Source: G965262015 sp965262015 (GTDB lineage: Bacteria; Spirochaetota; Leptospiria; Turneriellales; CBDBES01). From it: a stretch of 64,000 nucleotides of DNA. Location of the stretch: the NCBI GenBank assembly GCA_965262015.1, contig OZ253494.1, positions 124,001 to 188,000 on the forward strand, written 5' to 3'. Positions 54,781 to 63,039 of this stretch are shown piece after piece (positions within the stretch are counted from its first letter, which is position 1; every line of letters starts with the position of its first letter). The notes under the pieces were generated by a model that made no database searches, had not been told where the DNA came from, and saw nothing but the letters and a program-made list of their open reading frames with translations. The translations under genes were made by a program, and so were the position numbers.

Positions 54781-56475
54781 TTAAGATTGGTTTTTTGAAC
54801 TTAATAAATATTTCAAGAATAAAATTAATGAGCTCGCTAATAGGATACCCGGGATTATGGGTACATTTTGCCAACTCAATATCCATTTTTCTATCAAACT
54901 GGTGATATGTGGTGATGCGAATAGTATAGAAGAGCTGAACATTAGACAAGAACCCATAATTAATGGACTTTTATTCTGGGCAGGTAATTTGGCGGGTTGT
55001 TTAATCTGATTAGTAATATAAATGGGTATCTGTCCAGAACTTATAGTTTGTATGGTTTGTATAAGGGCATCAGGTAAAGTCTTCATCAGTAAAACTAGTT
55101 CAGGTATTAAGCCCTTGATTTGTTTCTGGAAAATATCAATGTCCCATTGTTCTTGAAGCATATTATATAGATATACCTGAACAAACTTGGTAAATTTCAT
55201 ACTAGGATCTAAAATTTCAGATACACCTTGTACGGTGATTAAGGCTTTGATAGCCATTATGATGTCACTAGGGAAAGAAATACCATGACGTGTGGCAATG
55301 TGTACAATTTGTAGTATAAGTTGAGATAGATAGGCCTCTTCAAAATGAGAGGCGGTATTCCACTTTAAACATTCAATAAGAAAGCCTTTTTTAAAATTCT
55401 CTATGTCTGTGGATTCATCTATATTAACTATGGCAAGTAAATAGTGCAGGGCGTGTTCATATTTTCCCGAAACCATAAAAAAGAAGTACAAGAATAAGTT
55501 TTGTCGAGTTTTATCTGTTAATTTACCTACCATCCCAAAATCAAGAAATCCAATTTTAGATTGCCCAATCAATAGAATGTTTCCTGGATGTGGATCTGCA
55601 TGAAATAAGCCGTCAACAAATAGCATCTGCATGATAGCCTTAGCTCCCACTTGAGCCATCTTTGTTACATTGATCCCTACATCTTTCAGCGCATAACGGT
55701 TAGTGATTTGTTTACCTTTTAGATATTGCATGACTAAAATTTTACGTGTTGTAAGAGCATTGTATACCTTTGGCAATACAATTTGTTTGTTTGTCTGGAA
55801 GTTATTTTGGATTTTCTGAATATGTTGGCTTTCTAAGCGAAAATCTAATTCTCTCATAATATAGTGGGTAAAATCATTTATAATTTTAGGTAGATGATAC
55901 CGTCGCAGAACTTTTAGTTTAGATAGCAAAAAAACAACTCTAGACAGAGTGTTCAGTTCTTTCTGTATAATAATTTCGATATTGGGTTTTTGTACTTTGA
56001 CAGCAATAAACTGGGATTTATTTTTTAGGGACGCATGATGTACCTGTGCAATAGAGCCAGACGCCATTGGGGTTTCGTCAATATAAGAAAAATATTTATC
56101 AATAGGAGCCTTTAATTCAGTTTCTATAATATTACGAATTACAGAGAATGGTATGATATAACTAGTAGATGAATGTAATTTTTTTAATTCTTCCGTAATG
56201 GATTGGGGTAGTATGTCATTTCGCAAGGCGAGTATTTGACCTAATTTAATATAGGTCGGCCCCATACCCTCTAGCCTCTTGGTAAAATAGCTACCGTATT
56301 GATGGACCCTACGTCTTCTTAAAAAAAGAAAGGTCATAAGAGAAAAGAGCAGACCTATCATAGAATGTGTAGATTGTTGACGGTTAGGTCGTTCATCACG
56401 TTCATACAAATACGAATTATATCGTAAATGTAACAATAATGAAACAAGAAGACGTAAAAAAGAAAACAATTTCAT
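54781..56475 (-). CDS. UbiB/AarF-like atypical kinase (ABC1 family)
   Basis: The 564-residue protein has the ABC1/UbiB kinase-like motifs: KLGQILALRNDILP (the KxGQ motif that replaces the P-loop, near residue 77), FIAVKVQKPNIE with the ATP-binding Lys, GLFHADPHPGNILL (catalytic-loop equivalent) and GFLDFGMVGKL (the DFG-like metal site). Two membrane segments close the protein (about 500-560). UbiB helps coenzyme Q synthesis in other bacteria; in a spirochaete-like organism without known ubiquinone the role may be membrane lipid handling. It lies just beyond tRNA-Ser on the same strand and follows the MlaF-like ATPase gene after 77 bases. Confidence 0.87.
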   Translation of the reverse strand: MKLFSFLRLLVSLLLHLRYNSYLYERDERPNRQQSTHSMIGLLFSLMTFLFLRRRRVHQYGSYFTKRLEGMGPTYIKLGQILALRNDILPQSITEELKKLHSSTSYIIPFSVIRNIIETELKAPIDKYFSYIDETPMASGSIAQVHHASLKNKSQFIAVKVQKPNIEIIIQKELNTLSRVVFLLSKLKVLRRYHLPKIINDFTHYIMRELDFRLESQHIQKIQNNFQTNKQIVLPKVYNALTTRKILVMQYLKGKQITNRYALKDVGINVTKMAQVGAKAIMQMLFVDGLFHADPHPGNILLIGQSKIGFLDFGMVGKLTDKTRQNLFLYFFFMVSGKYEHALHYLLAIVNIDESTDIENFKKGFLIECLKWNTASHFEEAYLSQLILQIVHIATRHGISFPSDIIMAIKALITVQGVSEILDPSMKFTKFVQVYLYNMLQEQWDIDIFQKQIKGLIPELVLLMKTLPDALIQTIQTISSGQIPIYITNQIKQPAKLPAQNKSPLIMGSCLMFSSSILFASPHITSLIEKWILSWQNVPIIPGILLASSLILFLKYLLSSKNQS

Positions 56476-56552
56476 ACTATATGTTACTTTTATAAGCTGT
56501 GCTACTTCTCAGTCAATTATCTTATTCAACTCTTGTTTTATTATATAGCAAG

Positions 56553-57305
56553 CTACATAATAGATATGGGTCCATCCAGCTGTGCTTCTCTAAATTGTAC
56601 AAAGGTTTTTTCTTGGGTAGTCCGAAACTCTTCTTTGGTAAGAATGCCACAGAGCTGACCATTGTGCATAAGTCCAATTCGATCGGCTAGTTTGTAAGTC
56701 AATGTTAAGTTATATGTTGTGATAATAAATGAAGCCTGCAATCTTTTTTTTAGATCTAGTATAAGATTCCCAATGGAGTCGGTTAGGACAGGGTCCAATC
56801 CTGCGGTTGGACTATCCATCAAAAATAACCTGGGGTCTGCGATAATACTACGTGCAATACAAACCCTCTTTTGCATACCACCAGAAAGCTGTGCAGGCAA
56901 TAGGTTTTCAACATCTTGTAGATTGGTAGCCGAAAGGCAATATTGTACTTTCTTTTCCATATCTTTGTTATTTGTCTGTGTAAAACGCCTTAAAAAAAAT
57001 AGAATATTTTCTTTAACTGTCATGAAATCAAATAAGCCTGATTTTTGGAATACATAACCAATTTGCTTAAAACAATTCTGTTGTTCAAACTTATTGCCGT
57101 GGTGCATGGATACACCTAGGACATGAGAGTCTCCACTGCTAATGGCTATTAATCCTACAATGGCTTTTAGTAAACTCGTTTTACCACAGCCATTTGTACC
57201 TAATAAAACCAGAGTTTCATGGTTAGCTAAGGAAAAAGAAATATTATCAAGTATGACTTTTCCTGCCTGTTCCCAAGTGAGATTCTCTACTTTTATAACA
57301 GACAT
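56553..57305 (-). CDS. ABC transporter ATP-binding protein lacking the Walker B glutamate
   Basis: The 250-residue protein has Walker A LLGTNGCGKTSLLKAI near residue 40, a Q-loop in GYVFQKSGLFDFMTVKEN (MlaF-like), the signature LSGGMQKRVCIARSII and a Walker B reading LFLMDSPTAGLDP. The base after the Walker B Asp is Ser instead of the catalytic Glu (codon AGT), so hydrolysis should be slow or absent. The GLFDFMTVKEN and GGMQKRV motifs fit phospholipid-transport (Mla) type ATPases, but no MlaE or MlaD gene is adjacent. It is joined to the TonB-like gene in front: that stop and this ATG are directly adjacent. Confidence 0.8.
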   Translation of the reverse strand: MSVIKVENLTWEQAGKVILDNISFSLANHETLVLLGTNGCGKTSLLKAIVGLIAISSGDSHVLGVSMHHGNKFEQQNCFKQIGYVFQKSGLFDFMTVKENILFFLRRFTQTNNKDMEKKVQYCLSATNLQDVENLLPAQLSGGMQKRVCIARSIIADPRLFLMDSPTAGLDPVLTDSIGNLILDLKKRLQASFIITTYNLTLTYKLADRIGLMHNGQLCGILTKEEFRTTQEKTFVQFREAQLDGPISIM

Positions 57306-58025
57306 TTATTGAAGTTTAAATTTAATATCCATTTCTGCTTCATCATATCCTCGAAAAGCTGTATTTGCACTATATATAAATTTCATCTTTCGTATATTGA
57401 GTTTAGCTATAACATCTAGTTTAGGATAACCCGAGGTATTAATCACATCAACAAAAATTACTTCGCCTATGCTATTTACTCGAATTAACAAGGTTACACT
57501 AGCTTCCACTCCCAGTTTACGATATTGCATGGGGTAAGTTAGGTTAGGTGTAAATCGTATTTTTCTGTTTGTACCTCGCTTCCATGCAGATATAGTAATA
57601 TTTTTCTGGGTAGTGGATAATACATTATCAGTTTTTTTCTTCAGTATGGTTTTTGTATGAGATTTTTTTTTATGCCGTATGGTTTTTGCATAAGATTTTT
57701 TTTTATGCCGTGTAGTTTTTGTATGAGATTTTTTTTTATGCCGTGTGGTTTTTGTATGAGATTTTTTTTTATGTGTTTGTTTTTTTATGGAGGGTTTATC
57801 GGATGGCTTTCCTAATGTTGCAGGAGGTATGTAAACTTGCAATATGGGGTTGGGGGCAGGTTTATCCTGGATATTTTTTTGTCTTAAGGTAGGATATAGC
57901 AGTAGTAAGAATATAATCATGTGGAAATATAGAGAAAATGGTAAAAACCGTAAAAAAATATTTCCCTTCCATTTGTTCCATTTGATATGTTGCTTTATTT
58001 TTACCAAGTGTAATTTTTTATGCAT
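57306..58025 (-). CDS. TonB-like energy transducer with tandem-repeat linker
   Basis: The 239-residue protein has an N-terminal membrane segment (about 28-46), a Pro-containing start of the linker, then four tandem 11-residue repeats (HKKKSHTKTTR and variants) of extreme positive charge instead of the usual Pro-Lys/Pro-Glu linker. It ends in a TonB C-terminal domain (LTYPMQYRKLGVEASVTLLI, then VNTSGYPKLDVIA-like). It would transmit proton-motive force to outer-membrane receptors. Its ATG (58023-58025) abuts the ATG of the divergent dehydrogenase in the hexamer ATGCAT, so the annotated start may be too early; a start nearer the membrane segment is possible. No ExbB/ExbD genes are adjacent. Confidence 0.75.
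   Translation of the reverse strand: MHKKLHLVKIKQHIKWNKWKGNIFLRFLPFSLYFHMIIFLLLLYPTLRQKNIQDKPAPNPILQVYIPPATLGKPSDKPSIKKQTHKKKSHTKTTRHKKKSHTKTTRHKKKSYAKTIRHKKKSHTKTILKKKTDNVLSTTQKNITISAWKRGTNRKIRFTPNLTYPMQYRKLGVEASVTLLIRVNSIGEVIFVDVINTSGYPKLDVIAKLNIRKMKFIYSANTAFRGYDEAEMDIKFKLQ
57649..57780 (-). repeat. Four tandem 33-bp units in the TonB-like gene
   Basis: The units are 57649-57681, 57682-57714, 57715-57747 and 57748-57780 (the last diverges at one end). Each contains a run of nine A on the coding strand for Lys-Lys-Lys. Both unit number and A-run length could vary by slippage. Confidence 0.85.
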
Positions 58026-59006
58026 AATAAAGTTTTTATTTCAGTGTTTCCTTTTCCCCATAAGAATACTACATCTTTAAATCTTCTTAAAAAACACAAT
58101 ATCCACTATGAGTTGAATCCATATCACAGACGTTTGGATGCCAATGAGGTGGCCACTCTCGCTCATGATTTTCCTGCTATCATAGCAAGTACAGAAGATC
58201 TAAGAATATTAATACGTAAATCAAAAACCATTAAATTTATTTCTAGAGCGGGCATTGGTTTAGATAATGTTCCTCTAGGATTATGCCAGGAAAAAGATAT
58301 TCGCTTGAGCTATACTCCAGATGCCGTTACAATGGCAACAGCAGAAATCAGCATAGCAGGAATATTGGCAGCCTCTCGTCATATAGTGCGAGCAGATAGA
58401 TATATACGGCGAAATCAATGGCAACGCTTGATTGGTAGGCGTATTGTAGATTATACGGTAGGGATAATTGGTTGTGGCAGGGTGGGGAGTCAGGTAATAC
58501 GTTTATTATCTATTTTTAGACCTAAGAAAATTTTGATAAACGATGTGCTTAGTAAAAAAGACTTTATACAATCCGTTGCATGCCAATATACATTAAATAT
58601 TGAACAGGTTTCTAAAGATACCATCTATAAGAACGCAAATATTATTTCTCTGCATGTGCCTCTCAATACCAAGACGCATCATATGATTAATAAAGATACT
58701 TTATCTTTATTTCGTCCAGAGAGTATTTTAATTAATTATGCTAGAGGTGAACTTGTGGACGAGTATGCCCTTTATAAAGCACTTAGTAATCATGATATAG
58801 AGTCGGCTGTCTTGGATGTATTTACAGATGAACCTTATCGTGGTGAGCTAACAAAACTTGACAATGTTATTTTAACGGCACATATGGGATCATGCTCTTT
58901 AGATTGTAGGGAACAGATGGAGTTAGAAGCTACCCAGAACGTAATTGATTTTTTTATGGGTACGGATATCAAAAATGAGATTATCTTACAACACCCTATA
59001 CCCTAG
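58020..59006 (+). CDS. D-isomer-specific 2-hydroxyacid dehydrogenase (SerA-like)
   Basis: The 328-residue protein has the NAD-binding glycine motif [13 protein letters not shown] near residue 145, [11 protein letters not shown] with the substrate-binding Arg region, [29 protein letters not shown] with the catalytic Arg and DVFTDEP, and the late catalytic His in LTAHMGSCS. It resembles the catalytic half of 3-phosphoglycerate dehydrogenase; the ACT regulatory domain is absent, so the substrate may differ. No ribosome binding site precedes the ATG, and the start is shared with the divergent TonB-like gene (ATGCAT). Its end overlaps the opposing rpsU gene by 11 bases. Confidence 0.87.
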   Translation: MHNKVFISVFPFPHKNTTSLNLLKKHNIHYELNPYHRRLDANEVATLAHDFPAIIASTEDLRILIRKSKTIKFISRAGIGLDNVPLGLCQEKDIRLSYTPDAVTMATAEISIAGILAASRHIVRADRYIRRNQWQRLIGRRIVDYTVGIIGCGRVGSQVIRLLSIFRPKKILINDVLSKKDFIQSVACQYTLNIEQVSKDTIYKNANIISLHVPLNTKTHHMINKDTLSLFRPESILINYARGELVDEYALYKALSNHDIESAVLDVFTDEPYRGELTKLDNVILTAHMGSCSLDCREQMELEATQNVIDFFMGTDIKNEIILQHPIP

Positions 59007-59274
59007 AACGATAAGCATTAAAGCTAGGCCGTTTATTCTTCTTACGTGCAGCAACTTCTTTTAGCTTTTTACGAGTAACACTAGGCTTTTCAAAGAATTC
59101 TCTTTTCTTAACTTCAGTTAAGATGCCCCCGTTTATCACTTCACGTTTAAATCTTTTTAAAGTTACCTCAATAGATTCATTAGGTCTGGTGCTAACACCG
59201 TTATGAAAATATCTATAAACATCAACTTCTTTATTTTCTCGAACTTGTTTATTATATTTTTCTCTATCTTGCAT
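58996..59274 (-). CDS. rpsU: Ribosomal protein bS21
   Basis: The last ~65 residues are bS21: [20 protein letters not shown] followed by [21 protein letters not shown], then a basic tail [15 protein letters not shown]. The annotated ATG gives 92 residues, about 26 more than usual at the N-terminus ([20 protein letters not shown]). No start codon closer to the conserved part exists in frame, so the extension is probably real. bS21 sits on the 30S platform and helps initiation. It is convergent with the dehydrogenase gene, overlapping by 11 bases. Confidence 0.87.
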   Translation of the reverse strand: MQDREKYNKQVRENKEVDVYRYFHNGVSTRPNESIEVTLKRFKREVINGGILTEVKKREFFEKPSVTRKKLKEVAARKKNKRPSFNAYRSRV

Positions 59275-59401
59275 ATTTTTTATATTCCATAAATGGCTCA
59301 GAAGCTCCCTCCATGCTTGGAGTCAAATACGATATGACAAGAGTTTTTTATTTTACATTTGTAGAATTCTTTTGGAGGGTATGAAGAGTCAGTGTCAGCT
59401 A

Positions 59402-59440
59402 TGGACAGAATAAACTCAATTAGCAGTTCTTTATATAGAG
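59402..59440 (-). repeat. Right-end fragment of the insertion-sequence remnant family
   Basis: TGGACAGAATAAACTCAATT followed by AGCAGTTC is the inverse of the common right end. A second worn piece TGGACAAAGTGAACACTAAC lies at 59571-59590. Together they account for much of the 387-base gap. Confidence 0.5.
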
Positions 59441-59661
59441 TATTTTATGTAAAATCTGCCTTGTTCCATCTTTCATTTGTATTTTATTTATTCTTGCTAA
59501 TGTAATTTAATTGTGGTTGCATACAATACCTTCAATTGGGTGGAAAGTTAAGTATAGAGATGGACAAAGTGAACACTAACCAATTATTTATAGACTAATA
59601 AAGTCATAAGTGCAATGTAGCTATGGGACACCACTAGATTATAATTGAGGAGTACATTTAT

Positions 59662-60504
59662 ATGAGTAAAGGACGTCAAAAAATAGTATTAATTACAGGT
59701 GCTTCATCAGGTATTGGAGAAGCAACAGCACATAAATTACACTTAGCAGGATATAAAGTATATGTTGCAGCAAGAAGAATTGAAAAAATGGTAGAGTTAG
59801 GAAAATCAGGTGCCACTGTTTTAGCTCTAGATATTACATCGGATAAACAAATTACTAAGTTAGTTAAACATATCACACAAGAATCTGGTGGTGTGGATAT
59901 TCTGGTGAATAATGCAGGCTTTGGTTGCTATGGTACCGTAGAAGATATTTCTATAGAAGATGCTCGTTACCAGTTTGAAGTAAATTTATTTGGCTTGGCT
60001 AGATTAACCCAGCTTATATTGCCATATATGAGAAAAAAAGGAGGAGGAAAAATTATCAATATTTCTTCTGTAGTGGGTAAAGCAGCCATACCATTAGCTT
60101 CATGGTATGTCGCTAGTAAATTTGCTTTAGAAGGTTGGTCAGATTGTCTTAGGTTAGAACTTGCTCCTTTTAACATACATGTTTCTTTAGTCGAACCAGG
60201 TATAATTCGTACAGAGTTTGCTGATGTAGTGATGGAACAAATAACAGAGAAAGGATATGGACCCGCTTACCTAAAGATAATCCAAAATATCACAGATAGG
60301 ATGGAACTTGGCAAAAAACGAGCAACAGGTTCTGATGTTTCTGTGGTGGCCAAGGCTATTTACAAACTAGCAAAGGCAAGGTATCCCAAGATTCGTGTTG
60401 CAGTGGGTCTATATGCCAAACCACTCATTTTTCTAAAAAAGTGGTCTAGTGATCGATTGTATGATAAGCTAATATCCTTTGTTTTTAGGATAAATAAAAA
60501 ATAG
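59662..60504 (+). CDS. Short-chain dehydrogenase/reductase (SDR)
   Basis: The 280-residue protein is a classical SDR: LITGASSGIGEAT (NAD(P)-binding), NNAGFGCYG, the catalytic Ser in NISSVVGKAA, and the YxxxK pair in WYVASKFALEG. The C-terminus has a hydrophobic/basic stretch (PLIFLKKWSSDRLYDKLI) like membrane-associated lipid SDRs. The Arg residues after the first strand (AARRIEKM) favour NADP. A GAGGAG ribosome binding site lies 9 bases before the ATG. The substrate is unknown, possibly a lipid or sterol-like ketone. A 7-bp hairpin follows the gene. Confidence 0.9.
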   Translation: MSKGRQKIVLITGASSGIGEATAHKLHLAGYKVYVAARRIEKMVELGKSGATVLALDITSDKQITKLVKHITQESGGVDILVNNAGFGCYGTVEDISIEDARYQFEVNLFGLARLTQLILPYMRKKGGGKIINISSVVGKAAIPLASWYVASKFALEGWSDCLRLELAPFNIHVSLVEPGIIRTEFADVVMEQITEKGYGPAYLKIIQNITDRMELGKKRATGSDVSVVAKAIYKLAKARYPKIRVAVGLYAKPLIFLKKWSSDRLYDKLISFVFRINKK

Positions 60505-60549
60505 GTTAGCTATGGTATGTGTTTGCCGTAACCCATATAAATTTGATTT

Positions 60550-60566
60550 AGGCAATAAAATTGCCT
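60550..60566. terminator. Hairpin after the SDR gene
   Basis: AGGCAAT and ATTGCCT form a perfect 7-bp stem with a 3-base loop, 46 bases after the stop. The T-run is missing. Confidence 0.4.
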
Positions 60567-60637
60567 TATAGTTGAATAATATAATTTTAGGCTTGTCTAT
60601 ATAGTACAATAGCCCACTCTAGGCGACATAAGATATT

Positions 60638-61105
60638 ATGATTCAGCCACAGCCAATTGATGTTTCAGAAGAAATGGATGTATTCACGCAACGAATGCAA
60701 GACCATGGGTATAAAATCACTCCACAGAGACTAAAATTAGCAGAATGGATTTTTAAAGTTCATGAGCATTTTTCGGTCTATGATCTAGTGTGGAGTTTAC
60801 AGCGAGATGGTAAGAAAATATCTGTTGCTACGGCATACCGCATGGTCCAGACCTTAATTAAGTTAGAGTTATTGCAGGAAAATGACTTTGGTCAAGGAGC
60901 AAAATATTATGAACATATTCATGGCCATGTGCATCACGATCATATCATTTGCAATCAGTGTAAAAACATTATTGAGTTTACTAACGACACCTTAGAAACA
61001 TTGAAACACAAAATAGCTGAAGAACAGGGATTTGAGATGACGTTTCATTCACTCAATATATATGGCGACTGCACGCAAGTTAATTGTAGCAATAAGTCCA
61101 AGTAA
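60638..61105 (+). CDS. Fur-family metalloregulator
   Basis: The 155-residue protein has the Fur winged helix (YKITPQRLKLAEWIFKVHEH, then ISVATAYRMVQTLIKLELLQ), the metal-binding His cluster HGHVHHDHIICNQCKNIIEF with the first CxxC, and a late CTQVNC in place of the usual second CxxC. Fur/Zur/PerR proteins repress metal-uptake or peroxide-defence genes when loaded with metal. The subtype cannot be read; a cytochrome c peroxidase gene 2 kb away would suit a PerR role but is not proof. No ribosome binding site is seen. It converges with the GltS-like gene. Confidence 0.87.
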   Translation: MIQPQPIDVSEEMDVFTQRMQDHGYKITPQRLKLAEWIFKVHEHFSVYDLVWSLQRDGKKISVATAYRMVQTLIKLELLQENDFGQGAKYYEHIHGHVHHDHIICNQCKNIIEFTNDTLETLKHKIAEEQGFEMTFHSLNIYGDCTQVNCSNKSK

Positions 61106-61116
61106 ATACTTATACT

Positions 61117-62616
61117 TTATTTGAAAAAATTTCTTTGTTTAATTGGGGAAATTTTATCTGTCCGATAGCCAGCAATCTCACTGAGTAGCTTATGCTGTCC
61201 CATACCAGTACTAAATTCAATGTCGTCCATGGTAAACTGGTTAGGATGCGTATAGCCAGCAGTATGAGATAGTGAGATCAATTCTCCTCTCAGGGTATTG
61301 ATGTAGTTGGTAAATCTCTTTGCCTTATCGTTAATATTAATACCACTTTCTAACCAACTATTTTGTGTAGCGATGCCTGTGGGGCAATGCCCCGTATGAC
61401 ATTTTTGTGCTTGGATACAGCCAATGGATAACATAGCTTCTCGTGCCAAATGTACTATATCACAACCCATGGCAAGAGCAACAATCACACGATCAGGAAA
61501 TCCTAATTTACCGCTACCAATCCAAACAATATCTTGTGCTATACCTTTACGCTGGAAAATTTGGTATACACGTGAGAAAGCTGTGGTAAAGGGTAGAGAT
61601 ACATGATCTGTGTATGTTAATGGAGCTGCCCCTGTGCCACCTTCACCGCCGTCAATGGTGATAAAATCTGGCCCTTGTCTTCTAAATTTCATTTTTGTCG
61701 CCATCTCTTCCCAAGCTTGCATACGTCCAACGGCACACTTAATCCCCACAGGTAAGCCAGTAGCATTAGCAATAGTTTCAATAAAGTCAAGTAAGGTACT
61801 AATATCATGAAAAGCTGAATGAGCGTTGGGCGAAATACAATCTTGTCCTAATGGGATTCCCCGGATTTTAGAAATTTCCTTGGTAATTTTTTTGGCTGGT
61901 AAAACTCCACCTTTACCAGGCTTAGCTCCCTGTGATAATTTAATCTCAATCAAACGGATCTGAGGATAACTCTTCACCAAGTGAAGTAAAGCATCTAGAT
62001 CAAATTCACCTTGTTCGTTACGTGTACCAAAATAAGCAGTACCTATTTGGAGCATGATATCAGCACCATATAAATGGTATGGGCTTATCGAGCCTTCACC
62101 TGTATTATGATAACAGTTAGCGTGTTTGGCACCTAGGTTTAAAGCTGAAGTGGCACGTTTACCTAATGCACCAAATGACATGCCCGAAAGATTGATAATT
62201 GAGGTAGGCTGGTAGGTATTTTTTCGTTTGTGCGATTCTCCAATGCTCTTTAGACAGGGTAATAGAGTTTGTTCTTCCATGTATGCCTGTTTGTCTAATG
62301 GTAAAGAGAAGATAGAATTTTTGATAATCAAGTGACCTGGCCTCTCAAACGAATCCGTAGAGCCAAATCCAAAATAATTATTTTGTTTTTTGGATGAAGC
62401 GTATACCCATCGCCTTTCATCTCGATTGAAAGGGGTCTCTTCTTGATCATTTGCTACAATATATTGCCGTAGTTCAGGGCCAATGGTTTCTAACCAGTAG
62501 CGAATATGACCAACAACCGGAAAATTGTGTTGAATGGTATGTTTCTTTTGTATAAAAACATCATGAATGGCAACCAAGACCAAGAAGGTAAAACAGCATA
62601 TTAGAATAATCATCAT
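61117..62616 (-). CDS. FMN-binding glutamate-synthase-like protein (GltB C-terminal domain family)
   Basis: The 499-residue protein has an N-terminal membrane segment (1-18) and the FMN/Fe-S synthase domain of glutamate synthase: INLSGMSFGALGKRATSALN, NTGEGSISPYH, EIKLSQGAKPGKGG, FITIDGGEGGTGAAP and the cluster Cys in GCIQAQKCHTGHCPTGIATQ. It lacks the glutaminase domain, as is usual for this stand-alone family, whose reaction is unknown. A GGAG site lies 6 bases before the ATG. The membrane anchor suggests a redox role at the membrane. It stands alone between Fur and the peroxidase gene. Confidence 0.87.
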   Translation of the reverse strand: MMIILICCFTFLVLVAIHDVFIQKKHTIQHNFPVVGHIRYWLETIGPELRQYIVANDQEETPFNRDERRWVYASSKKQNNYFGFGSTDSFERPGHLIIKNSIFSLPLDKQAYMEEQTLLPCLKSIGESHKRKNTYQPTSIINLSGMSFGALGKRATSALNLGAKHANCYHNTGEGSISPYHLYGADIMLQIGTAYFGTRNEQGEFDLDALLHLVKSYPQIRLIEIKLSQGAKPGKGGVLPAKKITKEISKIRGIPLGQDCISPNAHSAFHDISTLLDFIETIANATGLPVGIKCAVGRMQAWEEMATKMKFRRQGPDFITIDGGEGGTGAAPLTYTDHVSLPFTTAFSRVYQIFQRKGIAQDIVWIGSGKLGFPDRVIVALAMGCDIVHLAREAMLSIGCIQAQKCHTGHCPTGIATQNSWLESGININDKAKRFTNYINTLRGELISLSHTAGYTHPNQFTMDDIEFSTGMGQHKLLSEIAGYRTDKISPIKQRNFFK

Positions 62617-62714
62617 ACTTTACTCCGTAGAATACTATACTACTATCCGTAGAACCGTAGACAAGAATAAATATTATAGTAAGAGTGTGAAAGATGGAAA
62701 ATCAGAACCAAAGA

Positions 62715-62975
62715 TAAACAAAATAGACTTGATTAGCTGTTCTTTCTTGTAAGGATAGCTTATACATGTGATTGATCATAGTATAAGATCTACATTTTAT
62801 AAAAGACAGCAAACTTTAATATATTGATTTTTTAGAAATTTTTTTAATAATTCATATTTTTTGATAAATATTTTTGCATTAAGTCTCTATTATTTGCAGT
62901 GTGTATTTGTAAGCTATTTTCCTAATATATTCTTACCTAATTAAGAACAGCTTATAAATACCTTAGGATTGTCCA
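62715..62975 (-). repeat. Decayed insertion-sequence remnant
   Basis: On the minus strand it runs from TGGACAATCCTAAGGTATTT to GCTAATCAAGTCTATTTTG with both ends recognisable and an internal part too worn to read as protein. It fills most of the 423-base gap before the peroxidase gene. Confidence 0.6.
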
Positions 62976-63039
62976 TAAAAGGGCTTGACGTTTAAATAAA
63001 TTATTTAAAATTACGTAAAAAATTGCTAATCAACACGTT

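Noticed and set aside
57649..57780. CRISPR-like array
   Set aside because: The 33-bp units are directly adjacent without spacers and lie inside a coding frame.
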